Below, piece after piece: positions 1 to 8,039 of a stretch of 64,000 bases of DNA. Under the pieces are notes generated by a model. The model was not told where the DNA came from, made no database searches, and saw only the letters and a list, made by a program, of their open reading frames with translations. Position 1 is the first letter of the stretch, and the number at the start of each line of letters is the position of its first letter. The translations under genes and the position numbers were made by a program. Origin of the DNA: Kitasatospora arboriphila (lineage in GTDB: Bacteria; Actinomycetota; Actinomycetes; Mycobacteriales; Mycobacteriaceae); NCBI RefSeq assembly GCF_000717275.1, contig NZ_JNYV01000002.1, positions 806,001-870,000 of the forward strand. The letters run 5' to 3'.

Positions 1-587
1 CGCAGGTCGGGGACCCCGACGGCCTCGATGGCCGATGCGGAGAACAGTGCGCCGTTCATCAGTGAGGCGATGCCGGGCAGAAGGTCGGAGGTCTCGTCCC
101 CGGCGAACAGTTCGGATCGCTTGCGACGCCACACCAGTCCACGTCGCAGCGGGAATGCCAGCGTGTCAGGGTCGCTGATGTTGCACACCACCGGCGACAC
201 CTCGGAAAGCTGATGCGTGACAGCGCATTCGAGCAGTGTGCCGAGAACGTCGCTGCCTTCGGGTCTGCCGTCGTCGTCTGCGCACCACACCCAGTCGGCG
301 CCCAGTGACAGTGCGTGCAGCATGCCGAGCGCAAATCCGCCGGCGCCGCCGAGGTTGTGCTTCGACCCGATGTAGGTGGTGGGAATGCTCTGCGCGGCAA
401 CAAGTTCGGCGACCGCGGGTTCGTCGGCGTTGTCGACGACGATGAGGTGGTCGACGGGCCGACTCTGATTGGTCAGCACTTCGAGCGATTGCCGCAGCAG
501 CTCGAGGCGACGGTGGGTGACCACCACGCCGATCACACGGTCCGCGGTCTGCGCGCCACCCGAGGGGGCCGCGGCGGGCTCAGCCAT
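1..587 (-). CDS. glfT1: Galactofuranosyltransferase GlfT1, partial (C-terminus beyond window)
   Basis: GT2-family transferase that starts the arabinogalactan galactan by adding the first galactofuranose residues to the decaprenyl-linked rhamnosyl-GlcNAc acceptor at the cytoplasmic membrane face (known for the family). The visible 195 residues hold the GT-A nucleotide-binding region and the metal-binding acidic triplet in WCADDDGRPE (residues 104-106), typical of GlfT1. The ATG at 587 overlaps the end of wzt by 8 nt, so translation is probably coupled. The reading frame is open to the window edge. Identification rests on the motif and on the wzt/wzm/bpa neighbourhood, which matches M. tuberculosis Rv3780-Rv3783. 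Confidence 0.9.
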   Translation of the reverse strand, partial: MAEPAAAPSGGAQTADRVIGVVVTHRRLELLRQSLEVLTNQSRPVDHLIVVDNADEPAVAELVAAQSIPTTYIGSKHNLGGAGGFALGMLHALSLGADWVWCADDDGRPEGSDVLGTLLECAVTHQLSEVSPVVCNISDPDTLAFPLRRGLVWRRKRSELFAGDETSDLLPGIASLMNGALFSASAIEAVGVPDL

Positions 588-1377
588 CCTTTTCGACCTC
601 GGCCAAGACTTCACGCACGTGGCGCGCGGCCTCCGGTCCTTCGTAGGCGTGCACCACTTCCTCGATCCCGCCGTCCATCCGGATCGCGCCGTGGTCGATC
701 CAGAGGGCGCGGTCGCAGAGTTGCGCGAGGAACTCGTTGGAGTGACTGGCGAACACCAGGATGCCGGACCGTTTGACCAGCTCCTGCAGGCGGATGCGTG
801 CCTTTTTCATGAACTCCGCGTCGACGGCACCGATACCTTCGTCGAGGATGAGGATCTCGGGATCGATCGAGGTGACCACCCCGAGCGCCACGCGCACGCG
901 CATACCGGTGGAGTAGGTGCGCAGCGGCATCGACAGGTAGTCACCCAGTTCGGTGAACTCGGCGATGTCGTCCATCTTTCGGAGCATCTCGCGGCGGCTC
1001 ATGCCGAGGAACATGCCCCGGATGACGATGTTCTCGTAGCCGGAGATCTCGGGATCCATGCCGACGCCGAGGTCGAACACCGGTGCCACCCGACCCTTGA
1101 TGCTGCATGCACCGCGAGTGGGTTCATAGATCCCCGACAGCAGGCGCAGCAGGGTAGATTTGCCGGCACCGTTGTGCCCCACGAGTCCGATGCGATCACC
1201 GTGTTCGAGGTGCAGATTGATCTGCTTGAGTGCCTCGACCACGACGACGTTTGAGTCGTTGGCGCCGATCACGCCGCCGGCGCGGCCGAGCACCGATTTC
1301 TTGATGGACCGGGTCTTGGCGTCGAAGATCGGGAAATCGACGCAGGCGTCCCAGGTATCGACTCGAACTGAACTCAT
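580..1377 (-). CDS. wzt: Galactan ABC exporter, ATP-binding subunit Wzt (RfbE)
   Basis: ATPase subunit of the Wzm-Wzt transporter that moves lipid-linked galactan across the cytoplasmic membrane. 265 residues. Walker A GHNGAGKST is at about residues 67-75, the degenerate signature YSTGMRVRVAL near 156, Walker B ILILDEG near 176, and an H-loop histidine in FASHS. There is no C-terminal carbohydrate-binding domain of the O-antigen Wzt type, as expected for mycobacterial RfbE. The ATG at 1377 lies 4 nt after the wzm stop; an upstream in-frame start at 1407 would overlap wzm and looks less likely. Operon order here is wzm-wzt-glfT1. Confidence 0.92.
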   Translation of the reverse strand: MSSVRVDTWDACVDFPIFDAKTRSIKKSVLGRAGGVIGANDSNVVVVEALKQINLHLEHGDRIGLVGHNGAGKSTLLRLLSGIYEPTRGACSIKGRVAPVFDLGVGMDPEISGYENIVIRGMFLGMSRREMLRKMDDIAEFTELGDYLSMPLRTYSTGMRVRVALGVVTSIDPEILILDEGIGAVDAEFMKKARIRLQELVKRSGILVFASHSNEFLAQLCDRALWIDHGAIRMDGGIEEVVHAYEGPEAARHVREVLAEVEKDG

Positions 1378-1381
1378 GACC

Positions 1382-2266
1382 TCACACCCAATACGCAACG
1401 CGAGCACGGTAATTACGCAGCACCATCAACGCCACTGCCCAGCCGCCGATCGTGCAGGCGATGACGATCAGCCAGTGGTAGAGCGCCACCGACTCGCCCA
1501 GCAGCGGACCGCGGGTGATCTCGAGGTAGTGGTACATCGGATTGATCTGGACCAGCTTGACCCGGCTGGAATCGGCCCCGACATTCTTCTCGAGATCGGT
1601 GGCACTCCAGATGATCGGCGTCATGAAGAAGACCAGTTGCACTGCGGTGGCCAGTAATTGGCCGATGTCGCGGAACCGCGTGGACAGAATGCCGAACACG
1701 ATGGACACCCACACGGCGTTGAGTACAAGCAGTGCGATGCCGGGGATGACAAACACCACGGTCCAGTTCACCGGCTGCGGGAAGATGATCAGCAACACCG
1801 CATACAGCGGGATGTTGTGCGCGAATATGATCAGCTGCCGCCAGGTGAGGCGGTACACGTGCACGCTCAGCGGGGCAGGGATCTGTTTGATCAGCCCCTC
1901 GTTGGTGGTGAAGAGCTCGGCACCCTCGAGGATCGATCCGGAGATGAAACCCCAGAAGATGAACCCGAGCATGACGTACGGCAGGAACGTGTCGATCTCG
2001 TTGCCGAACAGCTGCGAGTAGAGAAGTCCCATGGCCACCGCAGTCACCGCTGTGGCGATGGTGATCCAGAGCGGGCCGAGGAGGGAGCGGCGGTATCTCT
2101 GCTTGATGTCCTGCCAGCCGAGAAGCAACCACAGCTCCGACTGGCGGAAGCCGGCTGCGAGGTCGCCGAATGCCCGGCGGAAGGACCGGGAATCGGACTC
2201 CGCTGAGGGCGGGCGCACCGGCTCGCGATCGACTGCTGTTGACACGAGAGACGAGCCTACCGTCAA
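1382..2266 (-). CDS. wzm: Galactan ABC exporter, permease subunit Wzm (RfbD)
   Basis: Membrane permease of the ABC-2 polysaccharide exporter family, partner of Wzt. About 290 residues with six hydrophobic segments. The cytoplasmic stretch [20 protein letters not shown] before the first helix is the usual family signature. The longest frame starts at a TTG (2266); a GTG at 2245, preceded by GTAGG, is an equally good start and would remove seven residues. It is the first gene of the wzm-wzt-glfT1 unit. Confidence 0.9.
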   Translation of the reverse strand: MTVGSSLVSTAVDREPVRPPSAESDSRSFRRAFGDLAAGFRQSELWLLLGWQDIKQRYRRSLLGPLWITIATAVTAVAMGLLYSQLFGNEIDTFLPYVMLGFIFWGFISGSILEGAELFTTNEGLIKQIPAPLSVHVYRLTWRQLIIFAHNIPLYAVLLIIFPQPVNWTVVFVIPGIALLVLNAVWVSIVFGILSTRFRDIGQLLATAVQLVFFMTPIIWSATDLEKNVGADSSRVKLVQINPMYHYLEITRGPLLGESVALYHWLIVIACTIGGWAVALMVLRNYRARVAYWV

Positions 2267-2344
2267 CGCCGGCCCGCCCCGGACGCCGCAGTTGTCGATC
2301 TCGGCAAACCGGGCACCGCAGGCCTGCCGGCGCCAGACGTCGGA

Positions 2345-2884
2345 TCAGAGGTACTGACCGGTGCCCGCGACCCCGTGAGGCGGCCCACCGGGGCCACCCA
2401 TCGGACCCGACGGCGGCAATTGCCCCTGACGCATCTGCTCGAGCTGCGCCCGCGCGGCCATCTGCTGGGCGAACAGCGCGGTCTGGATGCCGTGGAACAG
2501 TCCTTCGAGCCAGCCGACCAGCTGCGCCTGGGCGATCCGCAGTTCCGCGTCGGACGGCGTGTTGTCGTCGGTGAACGGGAGGGCCAGCCGTTCGAGCTCT
2601 TCGCGCAGCTCAGGGGCCAGACCGTCTTCCAGTTCGCGAATCGACGACTGGTGGATCTCGCGCAGCCGAACCCGGCTGGCATCGTCGAGAGGTGCCGCCC
2701 GAACTTCTTCGAGGAGCTGCTTGATCATCGTGCCGATCCGCATCACCTTCGCCGGCTGCTCGACCATGTCGGCGACACCCTGCTGTTCGTCACCTTTACC
2801 CTGGTCGGAGTTCGCCGACGGCACCACAACGATGCCGTCGTCGCTGTCGGACGGGGGTCCCTGGTTGAAAATGTCTTCGGCCAT
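2345..2884 (-). CDS. bpa: Bacterial proteasome activator Bpa (PafE)
   Basis: Forms a ring that docks on the 20S proteasome and feeds unfolded proteins in without ATP (known for M. tuberculosis Rv3780). 179 residues from the ATG at 2884. An acidic, disordered N-terminus is followed by a helical core (roughly residues 45-145) and a Gly/Pro-rich tail ending exactly in GQYL, the conserved C-terminal proteasome-docking motif. The frame stays open far upstream to 3877, but that part is antisense to the next gene. Implies that this organism has a proteasome. Confidence 0.93.
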   Translation of the reverse strand: MAEDIFNQGPPSDSDDGIVVVPSANSDQGKGDEQQGVADMVEQPAKVMRIGTMIKQLLEEVRAAPLDDASRVRLREIHQSSIRELEDGLAPELREELERLALPFTDDNTPSDAELRIAQAQLVGWLEGLFHGIQTALFAQQMAARAQLEQMRQGQLPPSGPMGGPGGPPHGVAGTGQYL

Positions 2885-2962
2885 GTCCCCATTGTCCAGA
2901 TGTCCCGATCTCGTGTTCGCAGCAGGCCCACAACTCAGGTGGCAGCGTCGGAAGGACGGTCT

Positions 2963-4171
2963 ATGGTGACTGCCATGGCTTATGACGTCGGACGCGTACG
3001 GGGATTGTTCCCGTCGCTGGGAGACGGCTGGATCCATCTCGATCCCCAGGCCGGGATGCAGATCCCGGACTCGGTGGCGACCACGGTGTCCAAGGCGTTC
3101 CGTGGCCTGGTCTCCGAACCCGGCGGCATCTATCCCGCGGCGAAGAAGACGGCCGGCGTCATCGACGCGGCACGGCAGGCCGTCGCGGATCTGGTCAACG
3201 GTGATCCGCGGGGCGTGGTACTCGGACCGTCGCGTGGACAGTTGCTCAGCGTTCTGGCCGAATGCCTCAACACCCGGGTGTGGCTCGGTTCGGAAGTGGT
3301 GGTGAGCCGCCTCGACGACGAGGCCAATGTGGTGCCGTGGCTGCGCGCCGCCGACCGATTCGGCGCCAAGGTCCGCTGGGCCGAGGTGGACATCGAGAAC
3401 GGCGACCTGCCCGTCTGGCAATACGAAGGTCTGGTCAGTCGGTCCACGAGCGTGGTCGCCATGCCGCTGGCGTCGTCGACGCTGGGGACGGTGGTCGACG
3501 TGGCGGCCGCGGCGGTCACCGTTCACGCGATCGACGGCTTGTTGGTGGTGGACGCCACCAGCGCGGCGCCGTACATGCCGCTGGACATCGAGGTGCTGGG
3601 CGCGGACGTACTGGTGGTCAGTGCGACGCGCTGGGGCGGCCCGTCCACCGCAGCGCTGGTGTTCCGTGACCCGGAGATGCTCACCCGCGTGCGGTCGATG
3701 TCCCTGAACCCGGATGCACAGGGGCCGGAACGGCTCGAGGTCGACGGACATCAACACGCGTTGCTCGCCGGCCTGGTTGCTTCTATCGAACACCTTGCGG
3801 CGCTTGATGAATCGGCCACCGGAACCCGGCGTGAGCGGTTGGTCCAGTCGATGACGGGCCTGGCGGAGTACTCGCAACGACTGCTGCGCTACCTGCTCAA
3901 CTCGCTGCGGCAGCTGAACTTCGTGAACGTCATTGGCGATGCGCCGCTACAGATTCCGGCGGTCAGCTTCACGGTCTCCGGGGTCACCGCGGACAAGGTG
4001 GTCCGGCGGCTGGCCGACAATGGCATCAGCGCGCTGGCCGATGTGAACAGTCGCGTGTTGTCCGGGATCGGTGTCAACGATGTGGGTGGTGCCGTCACCA
4101 TCGGGCTCGGGCCGTACACCACGCCGTATGAGGTCGACCAGCTCGTTCGCACTCTCGGTTCACTCGGCTGA
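2963..4171 (+). CDS. Class V aminotransferase-fold protein (Rv3778c-like)
   Basis: 402 residues with the fold-type I PLP-enzyme layout of cysteine desulfurase-like proteins. ATG 2963 has AAGGA six bases upstream. The cofactor-aspartate region reads [12 protein letters not shown]. At the place where the family has its Schiff-base lysine (usually HK-L/W-x-GP), this protein reads [15 protein letters not shown], so the lysine appears replaced by arginine. Function is therefore unclear: it may not be a PLP transaminase at all. Position beside bpa and opposite a quinone reductase matches Rv3777-Rv3780. Convergent with the next gene. Confidence 0.8.
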   Translation: MVTAMAYDVGRVRGLFPSLGDGWIHLDPQAGMQIPDSVATTVSKAFRGLVSEPGGIYPAAKKTAGVIDAARQAVADLVNGDPRGVVLGPSRGQLLSVLAECLNTRVWLGSEVVVSRLDDEANVVPWLRAADRFGAKVRWAEVDIENGDLPVWQYEGLVSRSTSVVAMPLASSTLGTVVDVAAAAVTVHAIDGLLVVDATSAAPYMPLDIEVLGADVLVVSATRWGGPSTAALVFRDPEMLTRVRSMSLNPDAQGPERLEVDGHQHALLAGLVASIEHLAALDESATGTRRERLVQSMTGLAEYSQRLLRYLLNSLRQLNFVNVIGDAPLQIPAVSFTVSGVTADKVVRRLADNGISALADVNSRVLSGIGVNDVGGAVTIGLGPYTTPYEVDQLVRTLGSLG

Positions 4172-4201
4172 CGCCACCACAATCGTCCCGCTGAATGGCC
4201 T

Positions 4202-4222
4202 CCGAGGGCATAATCCCCTCGG
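4202..4222. terminator. Hairpin between convergent genes
   Basis: Perfect 7-bp inverted repeat CCGAGGG/CCCTCGG with a 7-nt loop, lying between the 3' ends of the aminotransferase-like gene (+) and the quinone reductase (-). It has no T-tract, so a bidirectional terminator role is inferred from its place. Confidence 0.4.
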
Positions 4223-4260
4223 TGCCCACCCAGGGGGCCGATCTTGGTGAGAAACCCCGG

Positions 4261-5238
4261 TCAGACGGTGAGCAACACCTTGCCGGTGACTTTCCCGGAT
4301 TCGAGCAAGGCGTGTGCCTCACCCGCCTTGTCGAGCGAAAATGTTGCGCCGACAACAGGTTTGACGCGACCGTCGGCGATCATCGGCCAGGTGGTCGCGA
4401 TGGTGTCAGCAACGATCGCCGCCTTGTCCGACTGCTCACGACCACGCAAGGCCGTCGCATGGATGGTCCCGCGTTTGGACAGCAAGGCACCCAGGTTCAG
4501 TTCGGCCTTGACCCCGCCCTGCATGCCGATCACCACCAGCCTCCCGTCCGCGGCCAATGCAGATACGTTGCGGCTCAGATATTTTGCCCCGATGATGTCG
4601 AGAATGACGTCGGCGCCGCCGTGTGTCTTGAGCACCTCGACGAAGTCGTCGTCGTGGTAGTTGATGGTGATGTCGGCGCCGAGATCGCGGCACAGTTCCA
4701 GCTTTTCGGCTGAGCCGGCGGTCACGGCAACCGTGGCTCCGAGAGCCTTCGCCCACTGGATGCCGTGTGTGCCGATGCCGCTTGCCCCACCGTGGAGCAG
4801 CAGCAGTTCACCTCGCTGCAGATGAGCGGTCCGTTTGAGGTTGGACAGCACTGTGCAGGCAACCTCGGGAAGGGCGGCGGCCTCGATCAGGTCGACCGAG
4901 TCGGGTACGGGCAGCAAGTGCTCGGCGGCAACGGTCACGTATTCGGCGTAACCGCCGCCGGCGATCAACGCGCACACCTCTTGTCCTATTTCCCATCCCG
5001 TGACCTCGGTGCCGAGTTCGGCGACGGTGCCCGACACTTCCATCCCGATGATGTCGCTCGCGCCCGGTGGAGGCGGGTAGTTTCCCTGGCGTTGCAGCAG
5101 GTCGGCGCGGTTCACGCCGGCGGCGGCCACTTTCACCAGAACCTCACCTGCAGCGGGGGACGGTCGTTCGACGTCTGTGATCACCAGGTTCTCCGGCGGT
5201 CCGAACTCGGTGACGGTCGCTGCTCGCATGTTGCTCAT
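4261..5238 (-). CDS. NAD(P)H quinone oxidoreductase, zinc-independent MDR family (PIG3/QorA-like)
   Basis: 325 residues, the full length for this medium-chain reductase family, which reduces quinones or enones with NADPH in the cytoplasm. Seen: N-terminal GroES-like domain with AAAGVNRADLLQRQGNYPPP, which is characteristic of the PIG3 branch; Rossmann segment GGASGIGTHGIQWAKALGA; C-terminal GKVTGKVLLTV. No structural zinc cysteines. Orthologous in place to M. tuberculosis Rv3777. An internal ATG at 5229 (MRAATV) is an alternative start. The natural substrate cannot be read from the sequence. Confidence 0.88.
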   Translation of the reverse strand: MSNMRAATVTEFGPPENLVITDVERPSPAAGEVLVKVAAAGVNRADLLQRQGNYPPPPGASDIIGMEVSGTVAELGTEVTGWEIGQEVCALIAGGGYAEYVTVAAEHLLPVPDSVDLIEAAALPEVACTVLSNLKRTAHLQRGELLLLHGGASGIGTHGIQWAKALGATVAVTAGSAEKLELCRDLGADITINYHDDDFVEVLKTHGGADVILDIIGAKYLSRNVSALAADGRLVVIGMQGGVKAELNLGALLSKRGTIHATALRGREQSDKAAIVADTIATTWPMIADGRVKPVVGATFSLDKAGEAHALLESGKVTGKVLLTV

Positions 5239-5407
5239 GTCTCAACCAATACCCCAGTCCTGCCGTCGAAGTGCGGAACCGCAAGGCCGGCTGGTGCGTC
5301 ACTTCTATGGTGACCGCGTCTTGACGAGCGAAAACGTTCGGCGGATCACCGTATGGGTGCGGGGTAACCTGTGCTTCACATTGCTGATCGGTGACCGGGA
5401 ATGGACC

Positions 5408-5890
5408 ATGACAGAGGACGATGTGCCGTGGCTTGATGAGGCCGAGCAGATGGCGTGGCGTTCGTTCATGGACGGCACCCAACGTCTGTTCGACGCCATC
5501 AACGATGCCCTGGTCACCGCGTCGGGTCTCACCTTCGCCGACTACCGCATCCTGGTCCTTCTGTCCGAACACGACCACATGCGGATGAGTGACCTGGCAG
5601 ACGGCGCGCTTGCCACCAAGAGCACCATCTCTCGCCGGGTGGACAGGCTGGTGGAGGCCGGCTTCATCGAGCGGATGGCCAAAGACCAAGACCGGGACCT
5701 GCGCAACCGGGAATGCCGCATCACCGACCTGGGGCGCGAGAAATTGCACGAGGCGGCCAAAGGTCATGTACTCGCGGTGCGCACCTACCTGCTCGACCAC
5801 CTCGACGACCACGAGCGCGACGCGATGGCCACCACCTTCGCAAAGGTCGATACCTGGCTCCGTGAGAACGAACGACTCCGCGTCAAGTAG
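5408..5890 (+). CDS. MarR-family transcriptional regulator
   Basis: 160 residues from the ATG at 5408, preceded by a GGGAA ribosome site; the same frame is open further upstream but without coding character. Winged-helix core FADYRILVLLSEH, then MSDLADGALATKSTISRRVDRL (recognition helix) and the wing with the conserved DxRxxxxxIT pattern (DQDRDLRNRECRITDLGR). Such dimers usually repress a neighbouring gene and release on binding a small phenolic ligand. It is transcribed away from the quinone reductase, across a 169-bp spacer, so that gene is a plausible target (inference). Confidence 0.87.
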   Translation: MTEDDVPWLDEAEQMAWRSFMDGTQRLFDAINDALVTASGLTFADYRILVLLSEHDHMRMSDLADGALATKSTISRRVDRLVEAGFIERMAKDQDRDLRNRECRITDLGREKLHEAAKGHVLAVRTYLLDHLDDHERDAMATTFAKVDTWLRENERLRVK

Positions 5891-5904
5891 GCTCACTGAC
5901 CGAA

Positions 5905-5989
5905 GGAAGCGTGGCAGAGCGGCCGAATGCACTCGCCTTGAAAGCGAGCGTGGGTAAAACCACCGGGGGTTCAAATCCCTCCGCTTCCG
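5905..5989 (+). tRNA. tRNA-Ser (anticodon UGA)
   Basis: Acceptor stem GGAAGCG pairs with CGCTTCC at 5982-5988, discriminator G at 5989. Anticodon stem-loop CTCGC-CTTGAAA-GCGAG gives UGA. It has the long variable arm typical of serine tRNA and a GGTTCAAATCC T-arm. CCA is not encoded. Confidence 0.95.
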
Positions 5990-5996
5990 CTGCACG

Positions 5997-6026
5997 TCAG
6001 GGGCGGTTTCAATAAACCGCCTCTGA
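5997..6026 (+). terminator. Terminator after tRNA-Ser
   Basis: A 13-bp stem with one mismatch (TCAGGGGCGGTTT / AAACCGCCTCTGA) and a 4-nt loop, eight bases after the tRNA. Confidence 0.75.
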
Positions 6027-6086
6027 CATCGAGGTTCCTCCTTTTATCCGGATCACCTCGCTCCACACCCTTCTGAAGTAACCGCA

Positions 6087-6158
6087 CCCCCGGAAATGGG
6101 TCGTTTTGGCGGAGCCCACCTGGGCTTTCGTTCGCCAAAACGACCCATTTCCGGAGGG
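6087..6158. repeat. Palindromic repeat element, copy 1
   Basis: A 22-bp perfect inverted repeat (6090-6111 with 6133-6154) encloses a second palindrome AGCCCACCTGGGCT. The same design and much of the same sequence recur at 7324-7391. It sits just after the end of the LysR-like gene, facing the tRNA terminator. Probably a dispersed palindromic element that also works as a terminator (inference). Confidence 0.85.
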
Positions 6159-6166
6159 CGGGCTCG

Positions 6167-6904
6167 TCACCGCCTCGGTTTACGTGGGCCCTTCCCGGGG
6201 GTCTTTCCGGCGGCTTCTCTGGAAGCGCGCTTGGCAGCGGCCTTCTCTTTGGCCGACCGTTTCGGGGCAGGTTCGGACTGACTCCGCGACGACGTCGCCT
6301 TACGTCCGCGCACGATGCCGATGAACTGCTCGGCGAGCTCAGATGTCGGTGCCGGCCACAGAAGGCCCACCGATCCGGTTGGCGCGTCGGTCACTGGGCG
6401 ATAGGCAAGGTCTTTGCGATGGTGCAGCCGGGCCAGCGACTGCGGGACCAGCAAGAGCCCGGTGCCCGCTGCGACGAGTTCGATTGCGTCGCTGGTGGTT
6501 TCCGGTCGATGTTCCACGGCGGTTCCCGCCTGTTGCCCGACCAGCAATGGTTCGTCGAGTGGCCACAGGAGTTGTTCATCCGCCAGATCGTCGATGCCGA
6601 TCTCATCGACTGCGGTGAAGACGTGGTCTTTCGGCACGACCACGACGGTCGTTTCCTGGTAGAGCTCGATGGTGTGGTGTGGCCCCGGATCGTGGTGATC
6701 CAGGGCATCAGGCAGCCGGGTGATCGCCATCTGTATCCGCCCGTCGCGGATGGCATCGGCGCATGCGGCGACGTCGATCGGGACGAGTTCGAGTCGCACC
6801 TGCGGTAGGCGTTCACTCCAGGTCCGTGCCCATTTGCCGGGCGTCACGCCGGGCACAAACGCCAGCTGAAATGAAACGGCATTACCTGGCGCGGTCACGC
6901 CCAC
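6167..6904 (-). CDS. LysR-type effector-binding domain protein without a DNA-binding HTH
   Basis: 245 residues starting at GTG 6904. Resembles the periplasmic-binding-protein-like substrate domain of LysR regulators (FQLAFVPGVTPGKWARTW... and VELVAAGTGLLLVPQSLARL). It lacks the usual N-terminal winged helix. The C-terminal 45 residues are an unusual Lys/Arg/Ala-rich tail (KRSAKEKAAAKRASREAAGK and onward) that could bind nucleic acid. Divergent from the DUF5997-like gene with only 26 bp between starts, so the pair is probably co-controlled. Ligand unknown. Confidence 0.8.
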   Translation of the reverse strand: MGVTAPGNAVSFQLAFVPGVTPGKWARTWSERLPQVRLELVPIDVAACADAIRDGRIQMAITRLPDALDHHDPGPHHTIELYQETTVVVVPKDHVFTAVDEIGIDDLADEQLLWPLDEPLLVGQQAGTAVEHRPETTSDAIELVAAGTGLLLVPQSLARLHHRKDLAYRPVTDAPTGSVGLLWPAPTSELAEQFIGIVRGRKATSSRSQSEPAPKRSAKEKAAAKRASREAAGKTPGKGPRKPRR

Positions 6905-6930
6905 AGGCTACCGGCCGATAGTCTCGGTTC

Positions 6931-7320
6931 ATGAGTTCGCAGTCGATGAAGCCGGCCACCGCCGCCAAGAAGTTGGACGTGTACCTGCCGGCGACGCCCG
7001 CCGAGTTCCAGGAGGGCGTCATCACCCGTGCCGAACTCGAAGCACTGCAGGCGGACCCGCCGAGTTGGCTGCGTGATCTGCGCATCAAGGGACCCCACCC
7101 GAAGAACCTGGTGGCGATGAAACTCGGCGTTTCGAAAGGTGCGCTGGTGCGCCACGAGATCACCGAGGCGCTGACCACCGAGCAGATCAACGAACTCCTG
7201 TCCGAGATGCCCGATTGGCTCGAAGCCGAGCGCGCCACGCAGGTCGAGGTTCGCGCCGAAGCGGCCGCACCAAAGTCGATGCCTCCTGCCGACCGGCCAC
7301 GTTCACGCAAGCGGCGATAA
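6931..7320 (+). CDS. DUF5997-like conserved hypothetical protein
   Basis: 129 residues, soluble and charged. ATG 6931. The body (KKLDVYLPATPAEFQEGVIT ... WLRDLRIKGPHPKNLVAMKL) matches a small conserved actinobacterial family I recall as DUF5997; function unknown. The segment KNLVAMKLGVSKGALVRHEI could be a helix-turn-helix-like stretch. The C-terminus is basic (PRSRKRR). It shares a 26-bp divergent promoter region with the HTH-less LysR-domain gene, which suggests a functional link. Confidence 0.75.
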   Translation: MSSQSMKPATAAKKLDVYLPATPAEFQEGVITRAELEALQADPPSWLRDLRIKGPHPKNLVAMKLGVSKGALVRHEITEALTTEQINELLSEMPDWLEAERATQVEVRAEAAAPKSMPPADRPRSRKRR

Positions 7321-7323
7321 ACG

Positions 7324-7391
7324 CCCGAAATGGGTCCTTTTGGTGGAGCCCATCTGGGCTTATGTTGGCCAAAAGGACCCATTTTCCGGAG
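7324..7391. repeat. Palindromic repeat element, copy 2
   Basis: A 16-bp perfect inverted repeat (7328-7343 with 7369-7384) around AGCCCATCTGGGCT. Same architecture as the copy at 6087-6158. It lies between the converging 3' ends of the DUF5997-like gene and the FabH-like pseudogene. Confidence 0.85.
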
Positions 7392-7399
7392 GGTGGGGT

Positions 7400-8006
7400 C
7401 TAGAAGCTGGCTTCCGCTGGGGCGGGTGGCAGGGTGACGACCTGGCCGGCGTAGCTCAGGCCGGCGCCGAATCCGAGGAGCAGCGCGGTCTGGCCGCCCT
7501 CGCCTTGCCGATACCAGCATCTCCTCGATGGCCAGCGGGATCGACGCGGCGGACGTGTCGCCGGTGGTCTCGATGTCGTTGGCAGCCGGGACATCGTTGG
7601 CCAGACCGAGATTCGCTTTCATCAGGGTGTTGATCCGGGCATTGGCCTTATGGGGCACAAAAATCTCGATGTCCTCGAGGGCCACACCTGACCGTTCGAT
7701 GACACTCGACAGCGCCTTGGGCAGAGTGATTGCGGCACAACGGAACACGCGGGTGCCCTGCATGGCGACGACCATGCGCCCGACCGGGTCGGTCTCCGAG
7801 TCTTTCGACTGGAACTCCTCGGCGTCCATGTACTCGGGGATGTCGTAGTTCTGGGAGATCGCATCGCTGTTCTCACCGTCGCTGCCCCACATGGTGGGGG
7901 AGATGCCATTGTCCTTGCTCGGTCCGACGACCACAGCGCCGGCCCCGTCGCCGAAGATAAAAGCGGTGTTGCATCGCATCCGCTGCCCGGTTTGGTTTTT
8001 CGTCAC
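7400..8006 (-). pseudogene. 3-oxoacyl-ACP synthase III (FabH-like) remnant
   Basis: The C-terminal half of a ketoacyl synthase III. Seen: FGDGAGAVVVGPS, the catalytic-histidine region VPHKANARIN, then TGDTSAASIPLAIEEMLVSA, and in another frame GQTALLLGFGAGLSYAGQVV. A one-base frameshift near 7505-7515 separates the last two blocks. The N-terminal half with the catalytic cysteine is absent. The asparagine of the usual GNTSAAS is aspartate here. Truncation, frameshift and active-site change together point to a dead gene. Confidence 0.82.
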
Positions 8007-8039
8007 ACCAAATCATGCGTGGAATGCTTTGCTTGACGC

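Noticed and set aside
2885..3877. Open 331-codon upstream extension of bpa on the minus strand
   Set aside because: It is antisense to the aminotransferase-like gene, His/Arg-rich and low in normal protein character; open frames opposite genes are common at this GC.
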